Assembly: GCF_035582795.1 (NCBI RefSeq)
Contig: NW_027445626.1
Coordinates: 1,612,001-1,676,000 of the forward strand
Direction: 5' to 3'
Length of the DNA stretch: 64,000 bases
DNA from: Mycteria americana
Lineage: Eukaryota; Chordata; Aves; Ciconiiformes; Ciconiidae
The notes under the pieces are model-generated. The model was not told the DNA's origin. It did not search any database and saw only the letters and a program-made list of their open reading frames with translations. Position numbers and translations under genes: made by a program. Shown here piece by piece: positions 1-12,841 of the stretch (positions are counted from its first letter, which is position 1; each line of letters begins with the position of its first letter).

Positions 1-3000
1 CCTCACCCCTCCATTTCCCTTTCCTAGGACACCTTCCTTCAGCTCCATGGCTGAAGCTCTGGTTTGGTGCTGGTTGAATGTGGCGTGAGGAGCTGGGCCT
101 CTGGCCACTGGCTGCTGAGGTGTCAGCCCTGCTCTGCAGCAGTGAGTTCATGGGAATGGTGGAAGCAGCGGCCAGTCCTGGTGTTCAACTTTGTCACATG
201 AAACCACCCATAACAGAAGGGCTTGTTAACATCTGAATCCCAGTGCTAAGGAATGAAGATTGCAGAAAGCAGACTGAAATTTGTTGTGTTGTTTGTTTTT
301 TGTTTTAAATTTGGGGGAAATTTTTATATTATTCCCCCCATCTGATTTGAGGATTGTACTGGGATGTCCTAGTATTTCTGTTGCCCTCAGGGAGAACTGA
401 GGGAATCCTGCAAGGCAAGAGGATTGCCATTGGATTAGAGCAGTTGAGGGGACCTGGTCTGTCCTTCAGACCGAGATGCCTTGGGCTTGCACCTTTCTGA
501 GACTGAGGGCGATCACAGTGCTCTGTTTGCGTGAAAAGCCAGCAGACACTGCTGAGAGCAGAGGGATCCACTGCAGACTGCTAAATGTCTCACCCTTTCT
601 CAACATCTCAGCAACCCACTTCTAGCCAAGGACACACACGGCTCATTTCACCAACCCAACAGCATTTCCTTGGTCATAGCAGCACTGTGCTTATAGATGG
701 AGCTTTCAGATGCTACACAAAGATGCTATGGAACAGATTTGCATTCTGGAGGGCAGCTCACAGCATGGAAAGATAGCAAAAGGAGATCCGTAAGTTTTTT
801 CATGATGGTATGTCACTAAGGGAAAACCAGCTCATTCCCCAGCCCCACAGGCTGCATTGCCCACAGCCTCACAGATGAGAGGAAAGCTGGGACACTTGTT
901 CCCATGGACACACCTGCACAAAAGGACCCACAAGATCAGTGTGTGACTCTGCAGCTGAAACTCCCATCCCCAGAGAGCCTGACAGCAAGAACAGGATAAC
1001 AACAGCAATAACACAGACAAGTGGAGAAACAAGGAAAAATACAGTGAGGGTCTGTCTGAGAGAGGCGAGGGGAGAGGCAGCCAGGCACTCAGGACAGCGT
1101 TGCCCTTACCCAGCTGTGCACGCCACCTCCCAGACACCAGCATTGCCAGGCAGTTGGTGTCAGCCCCTGTGCTCTGCAGAGGGAAGTGGGCATGTGGCTG
1201 GAGAGCTGCAGCACGGCTCTGCTGGAGCTGTGGCTGCAGAGGAGGTGGTTCATGCCTTGGAACCCACTGCCCTGAGGGCAGAGGCTTTGCTGGGTGGGAG
1301 AGGAGGCAAGGGGGCTTGCTCAGAGGAAGGGGTCTGTGATGGAGGGGATGTTACGGAGTTTTCTGAATTCTCCTTCTACAACAAATCTGGTTTAAGTTTC
1401 CTCTCCTTCCCTGATCGTAACCCTGCTGCCTGGAGATTTTCCTCCTGGGAAGTGATTCCCTGGGCCATGTCTTTTCCCTGTCAGCACTCACAGACCCCAT
1501 CCCAACCTCTGTGCACTCACCTCGGCCTACAGAAACCTGCCTGTTTGCAGGGCACTGCCTGGGCACGTGTTCCTGTTTGGAGGTTCAAAAGGGCTGGTGA
1601 GAACAACCCTGATGGGTCAAGCAAATGTGATGCTGGTGCTGTCCATAGGTAGAGGAGGGGCGGAAGGCAGTTTAGGAGGCTATTAGCAGACCTGCTGACC
1701 CCGCAAAGTTACAGCTCAGGAGTCTCAATGACTTGTCCAAGCTTGACAGGTCCTTTTCTATTTCTCTTTCCCTCTGCCACCCCAACCCCCGCTCCTGTTC
1801 CCTGCCCTCCAAGTAGGAAACTGAAAACACAGACTCAGGAAATCTCTTTCTTGTAAACTGCCTTGACCTTCCTCTTGAAACACCCCCTTGGAAGTTTCCT
1901 AGTGGTGATCTGGAGCTGTGAGCAGCCCTGAGTGATGCAGCAGACAGACCCTGCCCTGCCAGAAATTGTTCCTTCCACCCACAGCTTCTTTCTGCAGTGC
2001 TATAGGGAGCTCCCCGGGCAGGCTGAGTGCTGACCCTGGCAGGCGGCAGAGTCCCTGCCTGGGCACACAGCCCCCTGGGGCACAGGGACGCTGAAGGACA
2101 GCCCTGGGCACCCTTGGCTGCACACACACACATTCACAGCCCTGTAGCTGTCCCTGGGAGAAGGCAGCTGAGATGCCCTGTCCCTCTGATGGTGCAGCAG
2201 GGAAGCCCTGCTCTGCAGCATGTCCTCCTCTACGCTAGACGAACTGTGGAAGTCCTCCTGACTGTGGGATGTGCCAGCTTTTGGAGATCCTTCCACAAAC
2301 TGCAGATACATTCCCTGTCATGCAGGTACTTACCATGTAGAGGGCTGTGAAGATTTCTCCCCCAGCGAGCTCTCAACTTTCCTCACAGCCCAGACTGCCT
2401 TTAAGCTCTCTCTGCCCTGCTCCTCTCCCCTCGGTGCCTGCAGGCTGTGCCCTCAGCACTGCTGTGCTTTGCAGAGCTGCTGCTCCTGGGCAGAGCTGTC
2501 TCTCTGCAGCTCTGCCCACTTGCCATGAGCTCCCTCTGTCCCAGGAGCCCGGCCCAGCTCAGCAGCAGAGGACCAGCCCAAGGTAGCAATTTCTCTGCCC
2601 CCTCCGGGTTCCCTTGATTTGTGGCTGGGGGTCCAGGGGAACCTACTGTGGAACAAGCTGAAGGAATCACTGATGTTCCCTCTCTCAGCTGGGGTGAGAC
2701 ACTTGGTTCCAGCAGTGGCATTTCTCTGCTCAGAGACAGAGTTGGGTCGAAATATCAACTTTTGTTGGCCCATCATTAGACAGGACAGCCAGACAGACAC
2801 AGGCAGGAATCTCTTTTTGCCCTGCTGAGGGAAGGGATTCAGCTGAGTCAGTCAAGGCATCCTCTCCTTGGTTTGTAGTCCTGGGGCTGGAAGGGGACTC
2901 AGCTCCCTGCCCTGCACACCACCAACCCACAGGAGGTGGGATGCCTCTTGCCTCTCTTCAGGTGGTCATTCAATAGACCCCTGCATGTGAGCTCCTTCTC

Positions 3001-3840
3001 TCAGCTCCCATGGAAATTAATGGTGATGGAGGCCAGGAGTGAGCTGTTCAGATGCAATTGTCTGGTGACATTTGAGGGGCCAGAGGTGGTCAAAGATATG
3101 TGCAGGTAATAGAGACAGATCGAAGATAGGTGCAGGCAGATGTAGAGACAGGACACCACCTGGGGGCATCTTCTTGGAGGCCCTTGGGAGTTTCCTGTGG
3201 CCAACTGAAATGACAGCTGATGCCCAAATTAAGGGCAACTGAACCTGTCCCCACTCATTATGTTCAGGGTGGCCTATATCCATATGATGGAATGAAGTCA
3301 TATGCCATATGAGAGCCCAGTCTCACTCTTCCTTCTTCTCCATCTGTTGGATTTACTAGGTCTCCACTCACTGGATTGGCAGTTGCCTCATGTTCATCCC
3401 CACATTGCCTTTCAGAATTCAGGGTATCTACTCACTTTAATGTTCCAATCCAGGCCCACAGAGCTACCTGAGATGCCAGGGCTGGCAGGGACAGCACAGG
3501 ACCTGCAGGAAAGCAATTCCCACTCAGGGCGGGTGCACGACAGACAGCCTTGACGGCATTGCAGGGAGTGCGATTGATGCCTGTGTGCCAGGGACTGTTG
3601 CCATCAGTCAGAGGCATTGGTCATCAGATGCCATCGGAGAAGCAAGGTCTGTCTTTTCTCTGGCACAACAGCTGCATGCATTGCCTGAACACAAAGCACC
3701 CCACACTGGGGTCTTTACTCACTCCCTTGAGGATTCCATCAAGGAACAGACCAATGATTTTAACAGTGTGCCTGCATACATCTTGTCTTCAAGGACAGCA
3801 TAATCCAAGCACAGACATGCTTCCTATCAAAACTTAGTTG
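1..3840 (-). repeat. OR-flank duplicon, copy A
   Basis: This is the upstream flank of an OR gene that should lie left of the window on the minus strand. Bases 46-1027 are the reverse complement of 18601-19560, the upstream flank of the OR at 19672. Bases 2000-2640 match 54030-54700 in direct orientation and 10290-10930 in inverse orientation. Further short matches run to about 3.8 kb (3000-3130 with 55055-55160, 3470-3550 with 55505-55610). No coding exon is evident. The matches were read by eye, so identity is not quantified and the ends are approximate. Confidence 0.8.
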
Positions 3841-3959
3841 AAACTCAAAAGGGCATTCAAGGGCATTAAGATGAGCTGTTGCTACCTCAGGAACAGCTAA
3901 AGAAGAGTCAGAAATACTGTGAGACCACTGCTACATTTCGTAAGAGTAGGTGTAGATAG

Positions 3960-4190
3960 ATGTGAGCTACTCTACGTCCTCTTTGCCTCAGTTCCCACCA
4001 GCGAGGTCTCCCAGGCCTTTCTGCTTTGAGGCAGAACTCTGGAGGAGAACAACCAGCAGTGGATGGGGATCAAGCCAGGGGTTACTTGAGCAAACTCCAC
4101 CCTTACCACTCCATGGCACTGGAGGGGCTGCATCCAAAGGTGCTGAGAGAATGTTTTTCACCACTGGTTCATTATAATTGGAGTAAGAAA
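3960..4190 (+). mobile_element. CR1 LINE fragment
   Basis: A short piece of the CR1 ORF2 reverse-transcriptase region. The translated words EQPAVDGDQARGYLSKLHP and LEGLHPKVLRE match the usual CR1 stretch just ahead of the catalytic core, also seen at 58130-58215. No 3' end is attached. Bases 4190-4880 hold nothing I recognise. Confidence 0.7.
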
Positions 4191-4879
4191 GGCACTCAGA
4201 CTCTGTGAGGTATCATTTAAAATGCTGTTCATCAGCACTAACACTATAAAGAGAGAATCATGCAGATAATCTCAGGTCCCTTTTAGATGGTGGGACCCCA
4301 GGTGGTGTAGCATTGAACAGGCCTCTGACCCACCCGCAGCATGCCATGTGGACCCCACCCATAGAAGACATTCCCCTGTTTGGATCATTCAAGCTGCTGT
4401 AGGAATTTCTTACCAAAAAAGAACTCTTCTCATCATCTCTACAGTCTAACAGAAATGATGTTCTCATGAGAACTTCTTGCTGCCTTGTTAGCTACAGGCA
4501 AGGCCACGCAGGAGGCGTAAGGGCCAGTACTGAGTGGGAGCTGCCTGCAGGCTCCTGTGAGACAATGAGTTGCTGAAGTTGTCCTGCGGCCAAGGGCTCT
4601 GTTCTGCACAGCACAGGCGTGAAGGCCAGGCTGTACGTGCAGTGCCGCACAGCTCAATGGACAATGGTCTTCTGGTCAGGGTCACTGCTCAGGTTTGCCT
4701 GTTAGAAGTCTGCACTCCACCCTGGTGCCAGAGCTGAGCTGCTGCGGTCCAAATGTACATAGGCAGGAGAAGGTGGATCACAGGCAGGAGGATCTGGAGC
4801 CCCATGGCTTGTCACACAATTGTGACGGTTTTGGATTAAATGAGATGTGGTGGGACTGCTTGCTCATATGGGGTTCTGC

Positions 4880-5075
4880 AATGGAGGAACGCAGGCTCCG
4901 CTGGAGAGACTGGCAGGCAGGATGCGTATGGGGGATGCCCCCCGTGTTGAGGGGATGGCCCCTGTGTTCTCTTCCTGTGGAGGAGGACAACCAGCGGTGG
5001 ATGGGAATCAACTCAAGGGTGACTTGAGCAAACTCAACAGAAATGGAGATGGGTTTTTTGACCAGATCCCTGAAC
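4880..5075 (+). mobile_element. Degenerate CR1 fragment
   Basis: A weaker relic of the same CR1 stretch: QPAVDGNQLKGDLSKLN is readable around 4985-5040. It is short and mutated, and the limits are uncertain. Confidence 0.45.
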
Positions 5076-5249
5076 GCAAGTATTGGTACGCCATGACACC
5101 TGAGATTCCCTTTTTTTTGTCCAGAGGAGTATGATGCTGTTGTGCATGGAGTGATGCACTTCACTCGTAAAAGAGAAGCAAAAAAGTACTTCATTGATAT
5201 AAAACAGTGCATAGAGGCCAGGATGAAACTGTCAGGGAGACCCTGCTGT

Positions 5250-6730
5250 TGAGTCCTGAGGTTCAGAAAGGACCCCCTTGCTTCCTAAACTCCTTCTCAG
5301 AGAGGAGTCTAGGTGCGGCTAGTTCCAGTCTTTGTGTCAGACTTGGTTAATGATCCATGTCTAAAGGATTATATATGCACAATCAATCCTTTCTATCGCT
5401 TATTTAAGATTGCAATATTTAGCATGCTATTCGTCACTAACCAAGTATCTGTTGCAGCAAGGAATCTCTCAGTGTCGAGGACTAACCTTAAGAGGCGTCC
5501 CGGCTCAAGGGGAGATCCTGGTGTGCAGCCCGCTGCCATGCAGGAGAGCTCCAAGGGCTCTTGGGCTGCTCACTATTTATGGGGGTAAGATGATTGACTC
5601 ATAGTCACATTTGCATACCAACCACAGATTTTAGTTTCTTTACTGTGGTTAGGTGGGCGCATTGCGCAATAACCCCTGGCTATTGTGTTGTTACCCGTTT
5701 CCCGAATCCACTTTGAGCCAGATGCAGCCATCGTGAGCACATGCATGTATTACGACTGCCACTCCTGGTTATCATTTGAGCAGGGTTACAGGAGATACAG
5801 GTCAGGTTGGGGGGCCGGGGGGGTAACACACCGTCACACTGCACCCCATGCCTATAGTCAATTCATCTTATTCTCTACAGCGTGGTGGTATGGTCACCTC
5901 TTGCCGCTGTGCCATAAATAGTATATTGATAATTTATGCCTTTCAGACCCAGAGTAACTAGATAGTGAAGTATTGCTATTTTCTATGTATTAGCTTGTAT
6001 GTTTTGGATGGTTGGAGTTGGGTTATTTGTTTTATCCTGTAGACACATCAGTGTTAGTTAGTAAAATCACAATGGGGTGAAGCATGAGATTAAAAACTCC
6101 CGTTGCTGTTGGTGACCATCCAAGAAGAGTTTCCCACCAATGGTGTTCCCCATCCTTCTTCACTCTTTCCAAGACATGGCGTATCTCTTCTGTGTCATGA
6201 TGAGTGGTGATCAGAGGTTTGTGGCCATTGTTTCACATGCATTCTAGCAGTTGACACAGGTCATCGTGTTGTAGTATTTTCTTCACCAATGTAAGATGCA
6301 TTCCAATGCAGGTAGGCAATAAATCTTGACTCAATGTATAATTAGATCATAACAGTTGATAAGACGTAACAGGAGCTGAATAACTGAAGTCACATCCCAT
6401 CATTTTTGAAAAGTTACAAAGACAAATATGTGAGCGATTGCTTGTATCTACACTAATGTTATCTAGGAATATAAAATCACAAAGGGTTCTCATACAAAGA
6501 CTATTGATGGGGTAAGATGATTTACTCATAGTCATATTTACGTACCGACCACAGATTCTAGTTTCTGCAGGGCGTGCATTGCACAGTAGCCCTTGGCTAT
6601 TGTGTTGTTATCTGTCTCCTGAATTCACTTTGAGTCGGATGCAGCCATCATGCGCAGATGCATCCATTATGACCACCAGTGCTAGTTATCACTGGAGCAG
6701 GGTTACAGGAGATAAAGGTTGGGGGCAGGG
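5250..6730 (-). mobile_element. Endogenous retrovirus remnant (LTR - env - LTR)
   Basis: A minus-strand provirus remnant that has lost nearly all of its interior. Two direct copies of about 215 bp (5585-5803 and 6511-6720), both running from a TAAGATGAT-TACTCATAGTC block to a GGGTTACAGGAGATA block, flank an envelope transmembrane-subunit fragment. I interpret them as parts of the two LTRs. The left LTR continues to about 5250, with AT-rich promoter-like sequence around 5370-5410. The family was not identified. Confidence 0.6.
5990..6510 (-). pseudogene. Retroviral envelope TM-subunit fragment
   Basis: On the minus strand this reads as the C-terminal part of a retroviral Env: a cysteine-rich segment (CNFSKMMGCDFSY), then the heptad-rich ectodomain up to the start of the membrane anchor. 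It lines up with the plus-strand Env region at 17115-18350, including the words around MGCDF and the region following APVT. Several frameshifts and stops make it non-coding. It also preserves the uninterrupted version of the sequence that an LTR splits at 17348 in the other copy. Confidence 0.7.
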
Positions 6731-7850
6731 GAAGCAGGGTAGGCCAAAGCATCTCAGTGGAGACAAGTGATTGCTCTGCCTTGAGTAGAAAAGGAAGCCT
6801 GGACAATTGCACCCAAGCTGTCCAGTGCTGGGGGAGAGGAATGAGTAGGTGTGGATACTGCAGAGGCTACAAAGGACGTGCTCCTGTATCCCAGATAGGG
6901 TGGGATTAATGCAGATTTGGCTAGTCAAGAGTATTCACTTTTTCTCTTTGCTTCCCTCTGTGAATTGAGGCAACTTGTGACTTCAGCATGGGACTTGCTG
7001 TGAGCCAAGACTGAATATGGACAAACAGAGTCGGAAGCAGGGAGTGCTTTAGGGGTTCTTGGGATATGTGCTTGACACAAAAATGTGTTTTCTATTGGTG
7101 TAAGGCTATGCACTGTGGAGAGTGGACTTCAGGGGAAGTAATGTGCACTTCATAGACAGCAGAGGAGCGCATTTTATTTTATTATTGCACCATGCCTTCA
7201 TTTGGTTTTGTCTTTTGGCAATTAAGAAACATCCTTCTGTGTCTGGGTGCAGCTCGTTCCCCAAGCAAAGCAGGTGGAAACTGGTGCCAATGGGCTGAAA
7301 CATGCAGCTACAGACTGTAGTGGAGAAAGCTCAGATGTGAACAAAGGTGCTGTAAATCCCAGGTGCCTGATGAGAGACATGTGGGGTTGGAGGGAGGGAC
7401 AAGTTTGCCCATAGAGTGTCTGACACACAGGGTCTTGACTTCAGTCTTGAATATGTTTGCTTTCAATGCCATTTGGAGATTGCTATTGCCCTTAACGCGT
7501 AAGCAGACAAATGAAGAAAAGGGGAAGAAAATGAAATCCTTTCTTATTGTTTTTGACTATTGAAATCTTTTCACTTCTGAAATCTCTCTAATTAACCACA
7601 TAAGACCTGGGGAATGAAGAAAATTATGCCCAGAGAGTTGGCTTCTTAGGGCATTTTGTATGTGAATGAGCCCTGTGGTGCCAAGTTCCTGAACTGCAGA
7701 TGCTAAAAGTGGAATGAACTGGCCTCTAGAGAAGTAAAAGTCAGCAGCAAACCTCTAAGTTTCTGAAGGTGTTAGCAGTCCTCAGTGAGAGCCATCACTG
7801 AAGAGACCATGGAGGGAATGAGCAGACAAATGTCCCGCTGTTGCCCCCAT
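6731..7850. other. No recognisable feature
   Basis: About 1.1 kb between the retroviral remnant and the next CR1 element. Only short open frames are present, without codon structure or family motifs. No tRNA or obvious repeat was seen. Confidence 0.6.
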
Positions 7851-7859
7851 AATCCAAGG

Positions 7860-8760
7860 GGAATTGAAGTTGGGCCAGAGCATTGATCTGCTTGAGAGTA
7901 GGAAGGCTCTGCAGAGGGACCCGGGCAGGCTTTATCAATGGGCTGAGGCCAATTGTATGAGGTTCAACAACGCTAAGTGCTGGGTCCTGCACTTGGCTCA
8001 CAACAACCCCATGCAATTCTCCAGGCTTGGGGAAGGGTGGCTGGAAAGATGCCTGGTGGAGAAGGACTTGGGGGCGTTGGTCGATAGCCAGCTGAATATG
8101 AGGCGGCAGTGTGCCCAGGTAGCCAAGAAGGCCAAGAGCATCCTGGCTTGTGTCAGAAATAGTGTGGCCAGCAGGACTAGGGAAGTGATCATCATTTTGT
8201 GATTGGCACTGTTAAGGCTGCAGCTCAAATACTGTGTTCACTTTTGGGCCCCTCACTACAAGAAAGACATTGAGGTGCGGGAGCGTGTCCAAAGAGCAAC
8301 GAAGCTGGTGAAGGGTCTGGAGCACAAGTGTGACGACGAGCGGCTGAGGGAACTGGGGTTCCTTAGTCTGGAGAAAAGGAGGCTGAGGGGAGACCTTCTC
8401 GCTCTCTACAGCTACCTGAAAGGAGGTTGTAGTGAAGTGGGTCTCATTCTCTTCTCCCAAGTAACAAGTGACAGGACAAGAGGAAATGGCCTCAAGTTGC
8501 ACCAGGGGAAGTTTAGATTGGGCATTAGGAAAAATTTCTTCACCAAAAGGGTTGTCAAGCATGGGAACAGACTGCCCAGGGAAGTGGTTGAGTCACCACC
8601 CCTGGAAGTATTTAGAAGACATGCAGAGGTGGTGGTTAGGGACAGGGTTTAGTGGTGGACTGGGCAGTGCTAGGTTAACACCTGGACCTGATGATCTTAA
8701 AGGTCTTTTCCAACCTAAATGATTCTATGTTGCTATCATTCTATGATTCTACTTTTTGCC
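7860..8760 (+). mobile_element. CR1 LINE, 3' end
   Basis: A 5'-truncated CR1. It encodes the C-terminal part of ORF2: GRLYQWAEANCMRFNNAKCWVL, then KDLGALVDSQLNM, then the [22 protein letters not shown] stretch, split by a stop at 8202 and small frame changes. It ends with the CR1 3' signature, a GATCTTAAAGGTC-TTCCAACC block followed by tandem ATTCTATG-type octamers at 8720-8752. Confidence 0.9.
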
Positions 8761-8954
8761 CATCCCTCTGGCCTGGCTATGCCCTTTGGGATGGCAGCCG
8801 TGCCCTCCAGTGTACTGTCTCCTCTCCTCAATATCGTTTCATCTACAAGTGCTATGAAAAAGAACTCTCTCATCTCCTCCAGATCATTAAAACCACGTTA
8901 AATAGGGCAAGTGGCAGGACAGACCCTCGCAGGAGCCTTCTAGCTAGGTGCCTC

Positions 8955-9640
8955 CAGGCAGACTACCACACATTGACCACATCCCTCTGAGCCCCACCAG
9001 CCATCTGGTTATTTACCCCTCCTCTTATGCACCCATGCAGGCCATAATACCCTAACATGGGCACAAGAATATTGTGGGGGATGATGTTGAAAACTTCACT
9101 GACTTCCAGGTTAAAAGACAAGCACTGCTCTCCCTGTGTCCAGCCAGCCTGTTCTTTCATTCCCGAAAGCAAAGAGGATGGCAAGACACAAGCTGCCCTG
9201 GGTCAAACCAGTCAGCTTCTTTTTGAGACACCCAGAAATGGGATCTGAGTGGACACACTCTGGGGCACAGCCTTGAGTTTCACTGCTCCTCTGCTGGGCA
9301 TTTTGGAAAGGTGCATGCAATGTTTGGGTGCTGCCAGTCATCAGGGAGTCCCCCCAGTCTCCATGACCTTATAAAGGTGACGGAGAGTGTCCTCACTGTG
9401 AGATTGGCTTGCCCTCTCAGCTCCCTGGGATGCCTCCCCTCCTGTCCTGGAAAGGATTGCATTTGCTCAAGCAACCCCTGACTTGATCCACATCCACCTC
9501 TGGCTGATCTTCTCCAGAGTCCTGCCCTGAGTCACAGAGGCCTGAGAGACCTTGCTGGGGAAGACTGAGGCAAAGAGGATAACAGAGAATCTCACAGTTA
9601 TCTACACCTGCTCTTACAAAACTCAGCAGTGGCCACACAG
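8955..9640 (-). mobile_element. CR1 LINE fragment, inverted
   Basis: The minus strand carries degenerate CR1 ORF2 pieces. GEDQPEVDVDQVRGCLSK lies near 9480-9530, LPDDWQHPNIACTF near 9310-9350, and EVFNIIPHNILVPMLGYYGLHG (the SFDTVPHNIL block of CR1) near 9040-9100. The order fits one element, with an internal gap and frameshifts. Confidence 0.75.
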
Positions 9641-9939
9641 TATCTTTGTTTCTGCTTTAACTGTTCCTGAAGTAGTAAACACTCATTACGGTGCCCTTGA
9701 ATTGCCTTTCAAGTTTAGTTTGAGTTGCGATCTGGACTATTGCTGAGCTTGGAGGATGCTGTCCTTGAATACCAGCTGTACTGAGCTTTGCCACCATGTC
9801 ACAGCTCTGTCTCCCACAGTCACAGCTCCAGCTCATCCTGTCTGTGCCCCTGTCTGAGGGCATTGCTGCACATTTGAGCTGAAGCACCCCAGCTGTGGCA
9901 CCAGGCAAGCTCATACTTGCCCTAAGGAAACCTGTTACC

Positions 9940-12841
9940 AAGTGTCCAAGACCCCATGTGTGCAAAGGCTTTGCTTCAGAGCAGAGACATGGCATGGACA
10001 AAAGACAGCTGAATGTCTTTCTATTCCTAGGACTACAAACCCAGAATGTAATGAGAAACCCAGAATGAAATTACAAACCCAGAATGAAATGCCTAAATTC
10101 ACTCAATTGAAGACATTTCCCAGCTTGCAGAAATTAGATCCCTGCCTGTCACCTTCCAGGTGTCCTGCCTAATGATGGAACAAAAAAAAAGGTGATTCTC
10201 ATGCCTGACTCTTTTCCCAATAGGAGAAATGACACTGCTGGAAAAAAGTGCCTCTCCCCAGTTGAGGGAAGGAACCATCAGTGGTTCCTTCAGCCTGTTT
10301 CACAGCAGGTTCCCCTGGAGCCCCAGGGACACCTGGAGGGAGGCCAGAGGGGGCAGAGGAAGTGCTGCCTTGGGCTGGTCCTCTGCTGCTCAGGTGGGCC
10401 GGGCTCCTGGGACAGAGGAAGTTCATGGCAAGTGGCAAAGCTGCAGAGAGACAGCTCTGCCCAGGAGCAGCAGCTCTGCAAAGCACAGCAGGGCTGAGGG
10501 CACTGCCTGCAGACAGTGAGGGGAGAGGAGCAGGGCAGAGAGAGCTTAAAGGCAGTCATGAGTGGGAAGATGGCTGAGACCTCACTGGAGGAGAGATCTT
10601 CAAAGCCCCCTACATGGTAAGTCTCTGGATGCAAGGCAATGTACCTTGTGTTCCTGCAGGGATCTCCCAAAGCTGGCACATCCCACAGCCCATGGGGTCT
10701 TTCAGGAGGACTCTTACAGTTTCTGTAGTGTAGAGGAGGAGGATGTGCTCCAGAGCAGGGCTTCTCTGCTGCACTGTCCAAAGGACAGGCCATGATGGCT
10801 GCCTTCTCCCAGGGACAGCTGCAGGCTGTGAATCTGGGTGTGCAGCCAGGGCTGCCCACAGCAGGGTTCCAGCAACCCAGGGGGCTGTGATTCAGGGCAG
10901 GGACTCTGCTGCCTGACAGGGTCAGCACTCAGCATGCCCGGGGACCTCCCCACGGTGTTGGGGGGAGAAGCTGTGCACGGAAGGAGCGACCCCGGGCAAG
11001 GCAGGGTTCTTCTGCTGTTGAGAGGGCGCTGCGTGGGACAGCGCTGCTCTCAGATCCAGGTCATGCCCAGGTCATATCCGAGGGGACTTGTCATGAGTAC
11101 GGTCAGGGCAGGGTTTCCTGCTTGAGTCTGTGTTTTCCTGAATCTATGCTTCCACTTTTCTCTGGCTTGGCTTGGTGGGAATGGAAACTCAGCTGTGTGG
11201 GCTAGAGAAGGGGCTGAGACTCCTAAACCATCACCCTGGGGTTTACTAGGAACCTCAGCAAGTGCCTTCACCCCCCACCAGCCTACAGATAAAACCAGCA
11301 TCACCTTTCCAGTTTCATCAGGGTTTGTGTAACCTGCTCGTTGGTCCCTGCACACACACACAGAGGCTGCAGGGCAGAGCTGGGCACACAGGGGCTGGGA
11401 TCGGGGCTGTGAGCACTGGCAGGGAGGAGACATGGGGCCAGAGAAACAGGTCCCAGCTGGGACAGCTCCAGGCAGTAGAGACATGGGCAAGGAGGGAGCG
11501 AAATAGGAAGCAAAACCCTGCTGCAGGGGAGATATGGGCACCTCCCGGCCATGCCCTGCAGTGCAGATGCCTTCCCTGAGCAACACCCCTCTTGTCTCCT
11601 CTCCCACCTAGCAAAGCCCTCGGCCAGCCCGTGGGGTTGAGGGTGTTAGTTACCCCCTTGTCCATCTGCCAGCAGAAGAGATGAAGTGCATTTCTCCTGC
11701 CATGTGCCCATTTCCTGCTGAGCAGGGGCTGAAGGGGACTGCCCTGCATTATCAACATCTGGGAGGGGTTGTGCAGTGCTGGGTAAGGCAAAGGCTTTCC
11801 TGAGTGCCCCTCTGCCTCCCTGTTGCCTCCCTCAGCTGCTCCTGGTGTTGATGTAAGGCTCTCTGGGAAGAGTAGTTTCAGCTGCAGAGTCAGGCACTGA
11901 TCTTGGGGGTCCTCCCATTCACATGTGTTTAAGGCAATGAGGTGTCCAGCTTTCCTCTAACCTGTGAAGCTCTGGGCAATGCAGTCTGGGAGGCTAGGAA
12001 ATGAGCTGGGTTTCCCTTCACCAGATGCCATCATTAGCACACTTGGCTGTCTCCTTGGGGTGTCCTTCCAAACTGTCAGATGCCTCCCAGGATGCACAAT
12101 GAGCCACGTGTGCCTTTGGCTAGAAATGGGGTGCTAAGTCCTTGAGAAAGGGGAAGACATTTAGTGGTTTGCAGTGGACACCTCTGCTCTCACCAGTGTC
12201 TGGTGACTCTTCAGGATAACGTGGGAGTGTGATCACCCTCCCTCTCAGAAACGTGCAAGCACTGGGCAGCTGGGAACAACACGGAGGGACAGACCAGCAC
12301 CCCTCACTCTTCACTGAACCACCGGCAATCCTCTTGCCTTGTAGGACTCCCTCTGTTCTCCCTGAGTGCAGCAGAAATGCTGAGGGGTTCTGACATCCAA
12401 ACACACTCCCCATGGGAGATGGAGGGGAGCTGTGAAAATAAAAATAACCTCTCCAACTGCCTTCTGCCATCCCCATTGCTTAGCACTGGCAGTGCAGATG
12501 CGGACAAGCTCTTCTGTTTTGGGAGCAGTTTCCTGTGACAAAGTCCAAAACTAGCACTGGCTTCTGCCCCCACCGTTCCCATGCACTCACTGCTGCAGAG
12601 CAGGGCTGACGCCTCGGCTGCCAGCGCACAAAGCCCCTGCTCCTCACCACACACTGAACCAGCACCAACCAGAGCTCCAGCCAGAGAGCTGAAGGAAGGT
12701 CTCCTAGAAAGACAAAAGGGTGGTGGGTGTGCAGCAGGGGAGGATTTATGAGAAATGGCTTTGATTTTGCTCTGAGAAGTCTCGCCTATTGTCTCACCAC
12801 CTTTTCCTCCTTGGACAGGTCCCCATGCCCAGAGGCAGCAA
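9940..12841 (+). repeat. OR-flank duplicon, copy B
   Basis: The upstream flank of the OR pseudogene that begins at 12842. It is the inverse of copy C. The outer end at 9945-10000 matches 56095-56150 reversed, 10290-10930 matches 54030-54700 reversed, and 11830-12700 matches the flank of the OR at 19672 in direct orientation. Internal segments are shorter than in C. No independent exon was found; the long minus-strand frame at 10290-10928 is shared by all copies and looks non-coding. Confidence 0.75.

Noticed and set aside
10290-10928. 212-codon minus-strand frame, with related frames at 2027-2350 and 54299-54556
   Set aside because: It is shared between duplicon copies, but stops fall at different places in each and no protein family is visible. 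Conservation reflects duplication, not coding.
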